DNA from: Vagococcus entomophilus
Lineage (GTDB): Bacteria; Bacillota; Bacilli; Lactobacillales; Vagococcaceae
Assembly: GCF_003987595.1 (NCBI RefSeq)
Contig: NZ_NGJZ01000002.1
Location: 372,001 to 436,000 of the forward strand
Direction: 5' to 3'
Length of the DNA: 64,000 bases
Of this stretch, positions 38,479 to 47,632 are shown piece after piece. Position 1 is the stretch's first letter. Every line of letters begins with the position of its first letter. Position numbers and translations under genes: made by a program. The notes below the pieces were generated by a model. The model was given only the letters and a program-made list of their open reading frames with translations, searched no databases and was not told the DNA's origin.

Positions 38479-38506
38479 TTTCTAGTTTTAATCTAGAAAG
38501 TTTTTT
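38479..38506 (+). terminator. Rho-independent terminator
   Basis: TTTCTAG / CTAGAAA stem, 7-base loop, then TTTTTT. It ends transcription reading in from the upstream membrane protein gene. Confidence 0.75.
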
Positions 38507-38507
38507 G

Positions 38508-38578
38508 TTAGGTACCGAATCTTTTTTGTTGATTTTGAGAAGAAAGCATGCTAATATAGATTGTAGTTAGGTACCTAA
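38508..38578 (+). promoter_or_regulatory. marR promoter flanked by two TTAGGTACC operators
   Basis: TTGATT (38529-38534), 17-base spacer, TAATAT (38552-38557). A perfect 12-base palindrome TTAGGTACCTAA (38567-38578) covers the start region. A second copy, TTAGGTACCGAA (38508-38519), lies 59 bases upstream, on the other side of the promoter. Two-sided occupancy by the MarR protein encoded next would give autorepression. Confidence 0.75.
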
Positions 38579-38598
38579 AAAAAAAGGAGCGGATAAAG

Positions 38599-39153
38599 AT
38601 GAGTGAATTGACTCAAAGCCTATGTGAAAATTTAGAGAAAGTTGTTCATCAGCATCATCGTATTGGAAAAAGAATGCACAATAAGGGAAGAAAACAAGAC
38701 GCTTTTGCGCAAAAAAAAGTTTTAGAGCTTTTGACTCAAAATCAAGAGGAATTGACAATAAGTCGGCTGGTAGAACTTTTGGATATTCGACCATCTTCTG
38801 TATCAGAATTAGTTAAAAAATTGGAAGATGGAGGATATGTAGTACGAGAAAAAGATGAGAAAGATAAGCGTGTTATGAAAATTAAGTTGACTAAAGCAGG
38901 TAAAGAAATGAGTCAAGAGAAAAAGAGTCGGGCTAACGAATGGACAGAATTTTATTTTTCTGAGCTAACCAATGAGGAACAAAAAGAATTAAATCGTTTA
39001 TTGGAAAAAGTATCTATGCAATCAAAAGAAAAAATCACAATTTGGATGGAACAACACGGCATAAATACTGTAGAATATAAGCTGGATGACGAGCACAAAA
39101 AAGCAAAACATCATAATAAAAAAAGAGTACATAAAGGAAAAAAGCATAATTAA
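38599..39153 (+). CDS. MarR family transcriptional regulator with His/Lys-rich tail
   Basis: 184-residue winged-helix regulator. The DNA-binding core is LTISRLVELLDIRPSSVSELVKKLEDGGYVVREKDEKDKRVMKIKLTKAGKE-like (about residues 50-102), with the conserved wing DKRV. After the second dimerisation helix it has a 30-residue extension rich in His and Lys (DDEHKKAKHHNKKRVHKG), unusual for MarR proteins and possibly metal-binding. It stands alone with matching palindromes around its promoter. No efflux pump or enzyme gene follows, so its regulon is elsewhere or only itself. Confidence 0.88.
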   Translation: MSELTQSLCENLEKVVHQHHRIGKRMHNKGRKQDAFAQKKVLELLTQNQEELTISRLVELLDIRPSSVSELVKKLEDGGYVVREKDEKDKRVMKIKLTKAGKEMSQEKKSRANEWTEFYFSELTNEEQKELNRLLEKVSMQSKEKITIWMEQHGINTVEYKLDDEHKKAKHHNKKRVHKGKKHN

Positions 39154-39211
39154 GCAGTAAGTATGGGAGCGGGTCCAAGCGAGACAAGACTCATCACTTC
39201 AAATAAATAGC

Positions 39212-39240
39212 TTGACACTTAAAAAAAAATCAATTATTAT
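39212..39240 (+). promoter_or_regulatory. Promoter of the tandem T-box leader
   Basis: Consensus TTGACA, 17-base spacer, TATTAT, ten bases or so before the first T-box. Confidence 0.85.
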
Positions 39241-39249
39241 AAGGACAAT

Positions 39250-39535
39250 TCAATATTTGTTCGATGAAAAGAAGAGTACATAAATTATCTTTTTTAGAGA
39301 GTCCCTGTTTGGTGAAAAGGGATAAATGATGCTTTGTGGAAGATGGTCTTTTTGAACGCATTTGCTGATAGGTAAGCAATGCCGGTACGTCCCCGTTATC
39401 ATAGGCGACAAGTTGCAATCAATCGATTAAGACTTGGGATAAGAGAAGTACAGAATACTTCTAAAAAAAGGTGGTACCGCGTAAATTCAACGCCCTTTTA
39501 TTCAAATTTATTATTTGGATAAAAGGGCTTTTTTA
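39250..39535 (+). ncRNA. T-box riboswitch 1 with terminator
   Basis: Begins with an AGAGAG stem I start (about 39296) and GGTGAAAAGGGA, ends with the T-box AGGTGGTACCGCG (39469-39481). It is followed by an intrinsic terminator (GCCCTTTTATTCAAA / TTTGGATAAAAGGGC, 39492-39528, then Ts). The bulge sequence TGGT pairs with an ACCA tRNA end. Just before the CGG...CCGTTA hairpin the triplet is ATG (GCAATGCCGG), the usual specifier position, so tRNA-Met is the likely sensor. Boundaries of stem I are approximate. Confidence 0.9.
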
Positions 39536-39589
39536 TTTAATAAAATATCAAAAAACAATGAAGTGGAAAGTAAGTATAAAAACGTTTAA

Positions 39590-39828
39590 AGAGAGCTCGG
39601 TACGGTGAGAACGAGTAGCGCAGATTATGCTGAAAATGGCCATAGAGTTGAATTGCTGAAAAATAGTTTAGGCAATTCCGGGTGCGCCCGATAAAGCGCT
39701 AAAGTATAGTTGTTTTGTACTTAATAAGGGGGAGCATGTGAGTGTTTCCTAAAAAAGAGGTGGTAACACGCAAAAGCGTCCTCCAAAGCATATATTAAAA
39801 AATATATGCTTTGGAGGACGCTTTTTGT
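39590..39828 (+). ncRNA. T-box riboswitch 2 with terminator
   Basis: A second complete leader in series without its own clear promoter. AGAGAGCTCGG (39590), GGTGAGAACGAG, then the T-box AGGTGGTAACACG (39758-39770). The terminator stem is 21 bp and perfect (39776-39796 with 39801-39821), followed by TTTTTG. The position equivalent to the first box's ATG reads ATT (GCAATTCCGGG), so its specifier may differ or lie elsewhere. It directly precedes metQ. Confidence 0.88.
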
Positions 39829-39920
39829 TTGAAGAAAAAAAGTTGTTTTGCGAGTTAAGTGAAAAACAGGAACGCTTGACTCGTTATTGTTAAAAATAAT
39901 GGGTAAAAGGATGGAGAAAG

Positions 39921-40763
39921 ATGCGAAAAAAAATAGGATGGAGTCTAGTGCTAGTTATTCTCTTGATATTGGGGGGCTGCGGTCAACGAACGAAGGCTAG
40001 TGATGAGGGGAAAATCATTATTGGATCACTTGGATCAGACGCAGAAATTTGGCAATACATTGCCAAATCAGATGCAGCTAAAAAGGCTGGTTTGAATATA
40101 GAAGTACAAGATATCAATGATGGAGTAGCTCTGAATACTGCAACTGCGGATAAAAAAGTTGATGTAAACGCCTTTCAATCATACAGTTATCTGGTTAGTT
40201 TTAACAAAGACAGTAAAAGTAAGCTGATTCCTATTGCAACCACTTATTTAGAGCCAATGGGGATTTATTCAAGTAAAATCAAAAAAATTAAAGAAGTTCC
40301 AAATCATGCAGTTGTAGCACTTGCAGATAATCCAGCAAATGCAGCTAGAGGGCTCAAGCTATTGGCAGCTGCGGGCTTAATTACATTAAAAAGTGATTTT
40401 GACTCTGGCATTGGCAGCACCGCTGATATTGTAAGCAATCCCAAAAATTTAGTGTTTAAGTTGATAGATGATAAAACCGGTCCTAGAGTTTTAAAGGATG
40501 TAGATTTGGCCACAATAGGAAATACGATTGCTTTAGAAGGTGGACTAAACGTTTTAAAAGATGCGATTTATTATGAAAAAGTAGAGGCAGGAACAAAAGA
40601 AAATATCAACATTTTAGCAACAGCTTCTAGTAATAAAAACAACAAAAAACTTAAAAAATTGGCAAAGCTTTATCATAGCTCAGAGGTAAAAGCGTATATA
40701 AAAAAACATTTTGCTGGAACAAAAGTGGATGTAAATCAACCCATCAGCTATTTGAGCAATTAA
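39921..40763 (+). CDS. metQ: Methionine ABC transporter substrate-binding lipoprotein (MetQ/NlpA), copy 1
   Basis: Lipoprotein receptor of 280 residues; lipobox LILGGC with Cys near 20. The mature part begins IIIGSLGSDAEIWQYIAKS and includes DVNAFQSYSYLVSFN (about 82-96) and ALADNPANAARGLKLLAAAGLI (about 134-155), the conserved NlpA/MetQ blocks that bind D- or L-methionine. It comes first after the T-boxes and before metN. A second, diverged copy follows metI; the two may differ in ligand form. Confidence 0.88.
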   Translation: MRKKIGWSLVLVILLILGGCGQRTKASDEGKIIIGSLGSDAEIWQYIAKSDAAKKAGLNIEVQDINDGVALNTATADKKVDVNAFQSYSYLVSFNKDSKSKLIPIATTYLEPMGIYSSKIKKIKEVPNHAVVALADNPANAARGLKLLAAAGLITLKSDFDSGIGSTADIVSNPKNLVFKLIDDKTGPRVLKDVDLATIGNTIALEGGLNVLKDAIYYEKVEAGTKENINILATASSNKNNKKLKKLAKLYHSSEVKAYIKKHFAGTKVDVNQPISYLSN

Positions 40764-40788
40764 ATAAAAAAGAAAGTGTGGGAAAGCA

Positions 40789-41871
40789 ATGATCGAATTA
40801 AAAGATGTCTCAATTATTTTTGAGCAAAAAGGAAAAAGAGTTGAGGCGGTAAAAGAGGTCAATGTTACAATCAAAAGAAAGGAGATTTTTGGCATCGTGG
40901 GCTATTCTGGGGCGGGAAAAAGCACCTTAGTGAGAGCGATTAATCTTTTACAACGGCCGACATCCGGAGAAGTAATTGTAGGAGGGAAAAAGCTCTTAGA
41001 GATGAATCAAAAAGAGCTTAGAAAAGAGCGCCAAAAGATTGGCATGATTTTCCAGCATTTTAATCTAATGAGTGCCAGAACCATTTTTCAAAATGTCTAC
41101 TTTCCGCTAAGATATTCTAAACTTCCTCAATCAGAACGAATACAAAAAGTATTGTCATTACTCGACTTAGTTGGGCTTAAAGATAAAAAAGATGCATATC
41201 CCTCTCAACTATCAGGAGGACAAAAACAACGGGTCGCGATCGCACGAGCACTCGCAAATGATCCTGAGATATTACTTTGTGACGAAGCGACAAGCGCATT
41301 AGATCCTAAAACAACGTTGCAAATCTTGGATTTACTCAAACAGCTTAATGAACGCTTGGATTTGACGATTGTGCTGATTACGCATGAGATGCAAGCAGTA
41401 AAAGAGATCTGTCATCGTGTGGCGGTAATGGAAGCAGGGGAGATTATTGAGGAGAATGATATTGTTGCTATTTTCAATCGACCAAAACGTCCTTTGACAC
41501 AAGATTTTATTCGAACTGCTAGCCATCTTGATCAGGCTATTGCGAAGATTGCACAAGATGAATCATTACTCTTACAAGCACAATCTCAAAATCAGCGACT
41601 AATTGAATTATCGTATGTTGGAGAAACGACGAATCAGCCATTAATTAATCAATTGTACGTTAAGTTTGGAATCGAAACCAATATTTTATATGGAAATATT
41701 GAGATTTTACAAAAAATACCAGTGGGGCATTTAATCGTATTTTTATCTGGAGCAGCGTCCGATATAGAAACGACACTCGACTATTTGAATCAGCAACAGG
41801 TAAGAGTGAAGGAAATAACTGCTTCAGAATTAGCAACAATTAAAACAAACAAGACGGAGGAGTTGTCATGA
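40789..41871 (+). CDS. metN: Methionine ABC transporter ATPase MetN
   Basis: ATPase of 360 residues. Walker [10 protein letters not shown] (about 39-47), signature LSGGQKQR (about 141-148), Walker [13 protein letters not shown] (about 161-172). The C-terminal NIL (ACT-like) domain, about 265-345 with [21 protein letters not shown], binds methionine and inhibits transport in the homologues. Overlaps metI by four bases. Confidence 0.95.
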   Translation: MIELKDVSIIFEQKGKRVEAVKEVNVTIKRKEIFGIVGYSGAGKSTLVRAINLLQRPTSGEVIVGGKKLLEMNQKELRKERQKIGMIFQHFNLMSARTIFQNVYFPLRYSKLPQSERIQKVLSLLDLVGLKDKKDAYPSQLSGGQKQRVAIARALANDPEILLCDEATSALDPKTTLQILDLLKQLNERLDLTIVLITHEMQAVKEICHRVAVMEAGEIIEENDIVAIFNRPKRPLTQDFIRTASHLDQAIAKIAQDESLLLQAQSQNQRLIELSYVGETTNQPLINQLYVKFGIETNILYGNIEILQKIPVGHLIVFLSGAASDIETTLDYLNQQQVRVKEITASELATIKTNKTEELS

Positions 41872-42551
41872 CTGATTTTTTAATTCAGCACTTTCCCAAT
41901 GTGATTTCATTGAAAGAAGAATTTATCCAAAGTACGATAGAAACGTTATATATGACATTCTGGACAGCGATAATTGCTGGAGTGTTAGGCATTTTATTAG
42001 GGGTAATTTTGGTTGTTACTGGAAAAAATGGTGTTCTTGAGAATCGACCTCTTTACAATGTGTTAGACAAATTGGTAAACATCTTTCGTTCCATTCCCTT
42101 TATTATTATGATTGCAGTGATTGTTCCTTTTACACGATTTTTAGTAGGCACTTCAATAGGGACTACAGCTGCTTTGGTTCCTTTAGTTGTGGGAACTACG
42201 CCATTTTTTGCTAGACAAATCCAAAACGCATTGCTTGAAGTGGATTCAGGTGTGATAGAAGCTGCTGAGTCTATGGGAGTGGGACCATTTGGAATTATTT
42301 TTCGGGTGTATTTAAAAGAAGGTTTGGTAAGTATTGTCCGTGTCAGTGCCTTAACCATTATTAATTTGATTGGTCTGACCACAATGGCTGGAGCAATTGG
42401 TGGTGGTGGGTTGGGAAATTTGGCCATAAGTAGAGGCTATAATCGCTTCCAAACAGATGTGACCTTAGTTGCAACAATTATCATCTTAGTTTTAGTTTTT
42501 ATCAGTCAGTTTGCAAGCAATCTTATTATCAAAAAAATTACGCATGATTAA
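41868..42551 (+). CDS. metI: Methionine ABC transporter permease MetI
   Basis: Membrane permease of 227 residues with five or six helices. The coupling motif [21 protein letters not shown] (about residues 125-145) and the tail [24 protein letters not shown] are typical of MetI. ATGA overlap with metN; metQ copy 2 begins 13 bases downstream. Confidence 0.95.
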   Translation: MTDFLIQHFPNVISLKEEFIQSTIETLYMTFWTAIIAGVLGILLGVILVVTGKNGVLENRPLYNVLDKLVNIFRSIPFIIMIAVIVPFTRFLVGTSIGTTAALVPLVVGTTPFFARQIQNALLEVDSGVIEAAESMGVGPFGIIFRVYLKEGLVSIVRVSALTIINLIGLTTMAGAIGGGGLGNLAISRGYNRFQTDVTLVATIIILVLVFISQFASNLIIKKITHD

Positions 42552-42564
42552 AGGAGAAAATAAA

Positions 42565-43410
42565 ATGAAAAAGAATTTAAAAAATTTAGGGTTAGCAGTA
42601 TTAGCATTTTTATTGATTGGCGGGTTAGCAGCTTGTGGGAGCGGCAGTAAGGAAAGCAACCAGTCAGTCCAAAAAGTAAAAATTGGTGTAGTTGGATCGG
42701 ATACAGATGTGTGGGATACTGTTGTCAAAAGACTCAAGAAGAAAAATATTGACGTAGAATTAGTTAAATTTACAGATTATACGCAGCCTAATGCAGCTCT
42801 TGCAGAGGGAGAAATTGATTTAAATGCATTCCAACATCAGATCTTTTTAGATAATTATAATAAAGAACATGGAACAAAATTAGTTTCTATCGGAAATACT
42901 GTTAATTCTCCACTTGGTATCTACTCTCAAAAAATAAAAAAAGTTAGCCAAATTAAAAAAGGAGATACGATTGCTATCCCGAATGATACAACAAATGGTG
43001 GGCGTGCCTTACGTTTGCTGCAAACCGCGGGTCTGATTAAAGTGGATGAAGCAAAAGGATATACCCCAACGGTAGAAGATATTACAGAAAATAAACTAAA
43101 TCTAAAAATCACAGAGCTAGATGCTGCTCAAACTGCTAGAGCGTTGGGAGATGTCACAGCTTCTGTTATCAATGGTGGTATGGCGGTAGACGCAGGATTG
43201 AATCCAAGTAAAGACGCAATTTACCTTGAACCAGTAAATGCATCTTCTAAACCATATGTAAATATTATTGTAGCAAACGAAAAAGACAAGAATAAAAAAG
43301 TTTATCAAGAAATCGTAAAAGAATATCAAACAAAAGCAACAAAAGAAGCGATAAAAGAAACGTCTAAAGGCGCAAACGTCGCAGCTTGGGAAACCTTTGG
43401 TAAAAAATAA
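42565..43410 (+). CDS. metQ: Methionine ABC transporter substrate-binding lipoprotein, copy 2
   Basis: Second MetQ/NlpA receptor, 281 residues, lipobox LAAC with Cys near 23. It has IGVVGSDTDVWDTVVKRLKKKN, DLNAFQHQIFLDNYNKEHGTKL and IPNDTTNGGRALRLLQTAGLIKV, all closer to the classical MetQ pattern than copy 1. I placed the start at the ATG after AAAGGAG, since the longer frame runs back into metI. Confidence 0.93.
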   Translation: MKKNLKNLGLAVLAFLLIGGLAACGSGSKESNQSVQKVKIGVVGSDTDVWDTVVKRLKKKNIDVELVKFTDYTQPNAALAEGEIDLNAFQHQIFLDNYNKEHGTKLVSIGNTVNSPLGIYSQKIKKVSQIKKGDTIAIPNDTTNGGRALRLLQTAGLIKVDEAKGYTPTVEDITENKLNLKITELDAAQTARALGDVTASVINGGMAVDAGLNPSKDAIYLEPVNASSKPYVNIIVANEKDKNKKVYQEIVKEYQTKATKEAIKETSKGANVAAWETFGKK

Positions 43411-43424
43411 AAGGAGCGAAAAAA

Positions 43425-44615
43425 ATGACACAACAAGTAAAACTAACGATACATGATGAAATTAAACAGAATGCCCAAGAAGTAATTGAACTAAGAAGAC
43501 ATTTTCATCAACATCCAGAACCAAGTCTAAAAGAATATGAAACGATCAAAACTATTAAACAAAAGCTGGATGATTTAGGACTAGAATATGTTTCTGTTGG
43601 TGAAACAGGTGCACTCGCAACATTAAAAGGTGGCAAAGGTCCAGGAAAAACCATTTTACTCAGAGCGGATATTGATGCTTTAGAACTAGAAGATGCGACA
43701 GGAAAAGACTACGCCTCAAAAAATCCTGGTCTGAATCATGCCTGTGGTCATGACGGCCACGCTGCCGCGCTGTTGGGCGCTGTAAAAGTGCTGAAAAATC
43801 GTCAAGAGGAGTTTGCAGGTACCATCAAATTTGCTTTTCAACAAGCAGAAGAAATTGGTGCTGGTGCTAGACAGTTTGTCCAAGGCGGGTTTTTAGAAGA
43901 GGTAGATCAAGTATTTGGTATCCATGTTGACTCCAGTATTGAAGTGGGAAAATTAGTCGCAACTGGTGGGGCAACCAATGCATCGTGTGATATATTTAAA
44001 ATTAAAGTGAGTGGAGAAAGTGGGCATGCATCTCGGCCAGATCTTGGGCGTGATGCGGTACTTGCTGCTGCAAGTATTGTGGTGGAACTACAAAAGATTG
44101 TCGCACGCGAAATTTCTCCGTTAGAACCGGTAGTCGTGGGGATTGGTGCGCTAAATGCAGGCACAAGATATAATATTATCGCCAATCAAGCGACACTTGA
44201 AGGGACTGTTCGAGCTTTTAGTCATGAAGCACGAGCCTTGGCAGTCAAAAGAGTGGAAGAAATTGCACGGGATGTTGCCAAAGCACATCGGACAACGATT
44301 ACCTTTGAAAATTATGATGCCGCAGCACCACTTATTAATGAAAAAAATGCGACAAAACTAGCGCAACAAGTAGCAAGCGAGATTGTTGGGAGCAAGAATG
44401 TGATTCATGATAATCCCAAAAGTTTAGGTGCAGATGATTTTGCTGATTTTTTAGAAATTAAGCCAGGAATATATGGACGCGTGGGAATTCGAAACCCAGA
44501 AAATCCGGAGACGCAATATAGTCATCATCATGAAAAGTTTGATATGGATGAAAAAGGACTTGCTCTAGCAACAGAGTACCACGTCCGCTATGCGTTAGAA
44601 TACTTAGCTCAGTAA
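43425..44615 (+). CDS. M20 family amidohydrolase (N-acyl-amino acid hydrolase type)
   Basis: Cytosolic zinc-type aminoacylase or carboxypeptidase of 396 residues, subfamily M20D. NHACGHDGHAAALLGAVKVL (about residues 103-122) and QQAEEIGAGARQFVQGGFLE (about 141-160) hold the metal ligands and general base; a dimerisation lid lies between about 180 and 290. It is 14 bases after metQ copy 2 and so under the same T-box control. That suggests it frees methionine or another sulfur amino acid from N-acyl or dipeptide forms taken up by the transporter. A strong terminator follows. Confidence 0.88.
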   Translation: MTQQVKLTIHDEIKQNAQEVIELRRHFHQHPEPSLKEYETIKTIKQKLDDLGLEYVSVGETGALATLKGGKGPGKTILLRADIDALELEDATGKDYASKNPGLNHACGHDGHAAALLGAVKVLKNRQEEFAGTIKFAFQQAEEIGAGARQFVQGGFLEEVDQVFGIHVDSSIEVGKLVATGGATNASCDIFKIKVSGESGHASRPDLGRDAVLAAASIVVELQKIVAREISPLEPVVVGIGALNAGTRYNIIANQATLEGTVRAFSHEARALAVKRVEEIARDVAKAHRTTITFENYDAAAPLINEKNATKLAQQVASEIVGSKNVIHDNPKSLGADDFADFLEIKPGIYGRVGIRNPENPETQYSHHHEKFDMDEKGLALATEYHVRYALEYLAQ

Positions 44616-44622
44616 ATTAAAC

Positions 44623-44666
44623 GAGTGGCAGGACAAATAGTAATTTTGTCCTGCCACTTGTTTTTT
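44623..44666 (+). terminator. Rho-independent terminator of the met operon
   Basis: Stem AGTGGCAGGACAAA / TTTGTCCTGCCACT, about 14 bp and perfect, then a T run. Confidence 0.93.
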
Positions 44667-44701
44667 AGTGCGAGCATTTTTTAGCTATTTTTTATTAAAG
44701 G

Positions 44702-44730
44702 TTGAGTAATTAAAAATAACTTGTTATATT
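44702..44730 (+). promoter_or_regulatory. Promoter
   Basis: TTGAGT, 17-base spacer, TATATT, about 38 bases before the next gene. Confidence 0.7.
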
Positions 44731-44767
44731 TTTATATAAAGACACTTTTTTGAAAGAGGTGAGACAA

Positions 44768-45703
44768 GTGATTACTATCCGACATTATCAAAAATCTGGG
44801 ATTTTTTCAAATAAATCAACTGGAAATACTTTTATTATCCAAATACGAGGAGAAACAAAAGAGTATACATTGACTGCTTTTCAAGAAACGACTGAAAAAT
44901 GGCGGAATTATTTTTTGTTATATTACAAAGAGCTAACGCTAGATTTGAATCAGACTGATGAAGAATTTGATATTGATTATTACTACAGCGAGTTTACCTT
45001 AAAAAGTAAAAGTTTTGAACGATTTGGTATTACAGTGGAAGAGAGGAAAAAATGGATTCGTTTTTGGTACTATAGTTTCAAAGAATGGCAAGAAGAACAA
45101 AAAGCACAATTGAATTTGTTAGAGCAAGAAAATCAAGAACTTTCAAAGCGATTGGCCTATCACAAAGAGCGCTTCGAACGACTGGATTTTTCTACAGAGA
45201 AGATGTTGCAAGACCCAAATTCTAATCCAGAAATGAGTAGTCAAATAGGTGAAAAGAATACTACAGAAAGCCAACAAAAAAGAGTAGAAGCTCAAGTGAC
45301 TCCCTCAGAAAGGGTGGCAAATTTACTGTTAGTTGATCTTGATAAAGTGGCTTTGCAGGACGAAATCCTTGAACTATTCGACAAAATCAGAGAATCTAGC
45401 CCAAATAAATGGGTAAAAATGAAAGAAAGTTGCTATCATGTTCAAAAAAGCAAAATTAAATATTTAGGTTATGCTTGGGTTCATGCAGAAGAAATAGAAA
45501 TGGAACGCTCTTTTTTTGAAAAAATCAATACTTATAAAAATGAAACACTAGAATTTGAAGCAAAAATTGAGGAGTATACAAAAAAAACGATTTTTGGTTA
45601 CAAAATTCAAGAAAATAGATATCAGCAATGGCAGTTCTATTTAAAAGTAATGGACTATATCAACGGGTATCTTGGAGAAAGCTACCAAGAGGTTCAACTA
45701 TAG
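44768..45703 (+). CDS. Hypothetical protein with central coiled coil
   Basis: I do not recognise this 311-residue protein. It has no signal peptide or membrane helix. The N-terminal ~105 residues are rich in aromatic residues (KWRNYFLLYYKE, IRFWYYSFKEWQ). A coiled-coil stretch follows (about 107-145, EEQKAQLNLLEQENQELSKRL), then a polar linker (150-190), then a helical C-terminus ending TIFGYKIQENRYQQWQFYLKVMDYING. The GTG at 44768 has AGAGGTGA seven bases before it and is preferred over the TTG at 44750. It is monocistronic or read through into the next small gene. Confidence 0.65.
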   Translation: MITIRHYQKSGIFSNKSTGNTFIIQIRGETKEYTLTAFQETTEKWRNYFLLYYKELTLDLNQTDEEFDIDYYYSEFTLKSKSFERFGITVEERKKWIRFWYYSFKEWQEEQKAQLNLLEQENQELSKRLAYHKERFERLDFSTEKMLQDPNSNPEMSSQIGEKNTTESQQKRVEAQVTPSERVANLLLVDLDKVALQDEILELFDKIRESSPNKWVKMKESCYHVQKSKIKYLGYAWVHAEEIEMERSFFEKINTYKNETLEFEAKIEEYTKKTIFGYKIQENRYQQWQFYLKVMDYINGYLGESYQEVQL

Positions 45704-45777
45704 ATGGGCAAAAAAGGGGCAAAAAAATATACTGTTTTTTTCTAATATGATAGCATAGATTTAAAGGAGTGAGTGAA

Positions 45778-45963
45778 ATGAGCAAAAATGAATGGGTCGA
45801 CAAAGTAAAAGAATTAGTTGGAAATGGGAACGTAGAAGAAGCAAAGAAATTTATCGAAGATAACAAAGATGAACTCGGGGACAAAGTATCCGAGTTTAGT
45901 CATTTATTAGGTGACAACGCGACAGGTGTAGTCGATAAGGTGAAAGGTTTTTTTAAGAAATAG
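45778..45963 (+). CDS. Small amphipathic helical protein
   Basis: 61 residues, highly charged, probably helical: NEWVDKVKELVGNGNVEEAKK, then DNATGVVDKVKGFFKK with an amphipathic C-terminal helix. No membrane segment. AAAGGAG lies eight bases before the ATG at 45778; an upstream GTG touches the ribosome site. It has its own terminator. Similar short charged proteins are often stress-related, but I cannot assign a function. Confidence 0.7.
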   Translation: MSKNEWVDKVKELVGNGNVEEAKKFIEDNKDELGDKVSEFSHLLGDNATGVVDKVKGFFKK

Positions 45964-45994
45964 CTTGCTACCAGTGTTTGATAAAGCTAAAAAG

Positions 45995-46024
45995 CTAGGC
46001 AAAATAACTGTCTAGTTTTTTTTT
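45995..46024 (+). terminator. Rho-independent terminator
   Basis: CTAGGCA / TGTCTAG stem (one G-U), 7-base loop, about ten Ts. Confidence 0.8.
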
Positions 46025-46077
46025 TCAATTAAATATATGCTATAATGATGGATATTGACGAAAAAGGTAGGTAAATT

Positions 46078-47082
46078 ATGAAATATGCAAAAAGGATTTT
46101 AATGGCGCTCATTTTGGGGATATTCGCTATCGTGCTAGGCGTGATTGTGATGGTGAATGTGTCTCCTAAGCCGTTTGTACACTGGTTGGCGCGTACACCG
46201 CAATTAACCGAGACACCGCCATCGCCAAAGAATATTCAGATTTACACGAGTCAAGTGACTCAATTGAAAAATTTAACCTATCCTTCAAAATATAAAGAAA
46301 ATAAGCTAGATATCTACTTACCTAAGAAAGAGACTTCAAAAAAATATCCGGTTATTTTATGGGTTCACGGAGGGGCTTTTATTACTGGTGACAAAAAAGG
46401 ACTCAAAGATTGGGGAAGTATGATGGCAAGTCAGGGGTATATAGTAGTGGCAATGAATTATGAAGTAGCACCTGCTGCACACTACCCAGCACCAGTTATT
46501 CAAACGAGTGAGGTGTACGCATACTTGAAGAAAAATGCACATCACTATCCCAATATGGATTTGGACAAACTCATTGTTGGGGGGGATTCTGCCGGTGCGC
46601 AAATTGCGGGTCAATTTATTGCTGTTCAAACAAATAAGTCCTTAGCTGATGAGATGAAGATGAAGCAAGTGGTGCCAAAAGACACAATAAAAGCGAGTCT
46701 TTTGTATTGTGGGCCTTATGACATCAAATACTTAACGAATGTTGAAGGACGTCTAAATCGGTTTTTTATCGGTCAACTCGGATGGGCGTATATTGGGCAA
46801 AAAAATTGGCAACAAACACAAGCAGCTCGGAATGCTTCTGTTAGTCAACAAGTGACAGCTGGGTACCCCCCGACTTTTTTAACAGATGGTAACTCTGGTT
46901 CTTTTGAAAAGCACGCAAAACGGTTGGAGAAAAACTTGAAAGAAAAACAAGTTCCAGTAACAACCTTATTTTTTGATGGGAAAAAGCAAATTTCTCATGA
47001 ATATCAATTCAAGCTTCGGACAACTGAGGCAAAAGAGTGTTTTTCACAAACAAAGACTTTTTTAGAAAAATATGTAAAATAA
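46078..47082 (+). CDS. Membrane-anchored alpha/beta hydrolase (esterase/lipase, HSL/BD-FAE-like)
   Basis: 334 residues with an N-terminal membrane anchor (about 7-29), so the catalytic domain probably faces outside. The oxyanion-hole motif is WVHGGAFITGDKKG (about 96-109). The nucleophile Ser is in VGGDSAGAQIAGQ (about 162-174), an Asp lies in FLTDGNSGSFEKH (about 264) and the His in ISHEYQF (about 306). This is the carboxylesterase layout of the hormone-sensitive-lipase group. An extended -10, TGCTATAAT, lies upstream at about 46037. Substrate unknown; cell-envelope ester bonds are possible. Confidence 0.82.
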   Translation: MKYAKRILMALILGIFAIVLGVIVMVNVSPKPFVHWLARTPQLTETPPSPKNIQIYTSQVTQLKNLTYPSKYKENKLDIYLPKKETSKKYPVILWVHGGAFITGDKKGLKDWGSMMASQGYIVVAMNYEVAPAAHYPAPVIQTSEVYAYLKKNAHHYPNMDLDKLIVGGDSAGAQIAGQFIAVQTNKSLADEMKMKQVVPKDTIKASLLYCGPYDIKYLTNVEGRLNRFFIGQLGWAYIGQKNWQQTQAARNASVSQQVTAGYPPTFLTDGNSGSFEKHAKRLEKNLKEKQVPVTTLFFDGKKQISHEYQFKLRTTEAKECFSQTKTFLEKYVK

Positions 47083-47207
47083 TCGACAACCGACTGCTAT
47101 AAGAAAATGCCTGATTTTTTGTTAAGAATTACTTAAACAATTTATTGCAAAGAATTCACAAGATGATGTTAGAATATAATAAAAGAATAAAAAAGGAGGC
47201 AATTGAG

Positions 47208-47600
47208 ATGGGCAAACAAGTTCCGCCGATTATTACACCGCTTGCCATTGTTTCCATAGGGCTAGCACTTGGAGCTACGACAACGATTGCCAAACAAGTG
47301 ACGCAATCTGTTGCACCTAGTACGACACAGACTTCTACGACAAAAGGTGTTCCAACATCTGATTCTTCTACAAAAGAGACGAAAGATGGGTCGGCTTCAA
47401 GTTCAAATGGATCACAAACAACTTCAGAGTTAAGTAGCACTTCTGAGACGACTAGTTCTACAACTTCGAGCACTTATGATGAATCAAGTAGTAGCACTAG
47501 TACAACACAAGAAACAAGTACAACTAGTAGCCAAACGACTGGGGAAACAACGAATACGACAACGAGTACAACGACAGCGACTTCTACTAGTGGAGGATAA
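47208..47600 (+). CDS. Ser/Thr-rich membrane-anchored protein
   Basis: 130 residues. One hydrophobic segment near the N-terminus (ITPLAIVSIGLALGATTTIA, about 9-28) is followed by about 100 residues that are mostly Ser and Thr. There is no LPXTG sorting signal. The tail would extend into the cell wall and could be a glycosylation substrate or spacer. AAAGGAGG precedes the ATG at 47208; a TTG at 47145 is less likely. Unknown family. Confidence 0.7.
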   Translation: MGKQVPPIITPLAIVSIGLALGATTTIAKQVTQSVAPSTTQTSTTKGVPTSDSSTKETKDGSASSSNGSQTTSELSSTSETTSSTTSSTYDESSSSTSTTQETSTTSSQTTGETTNTTTSTTTATSTSGG

Positions 47601-47632
47601 GAAAATTAGTATAAGTTGAAAGGAGCACAATT

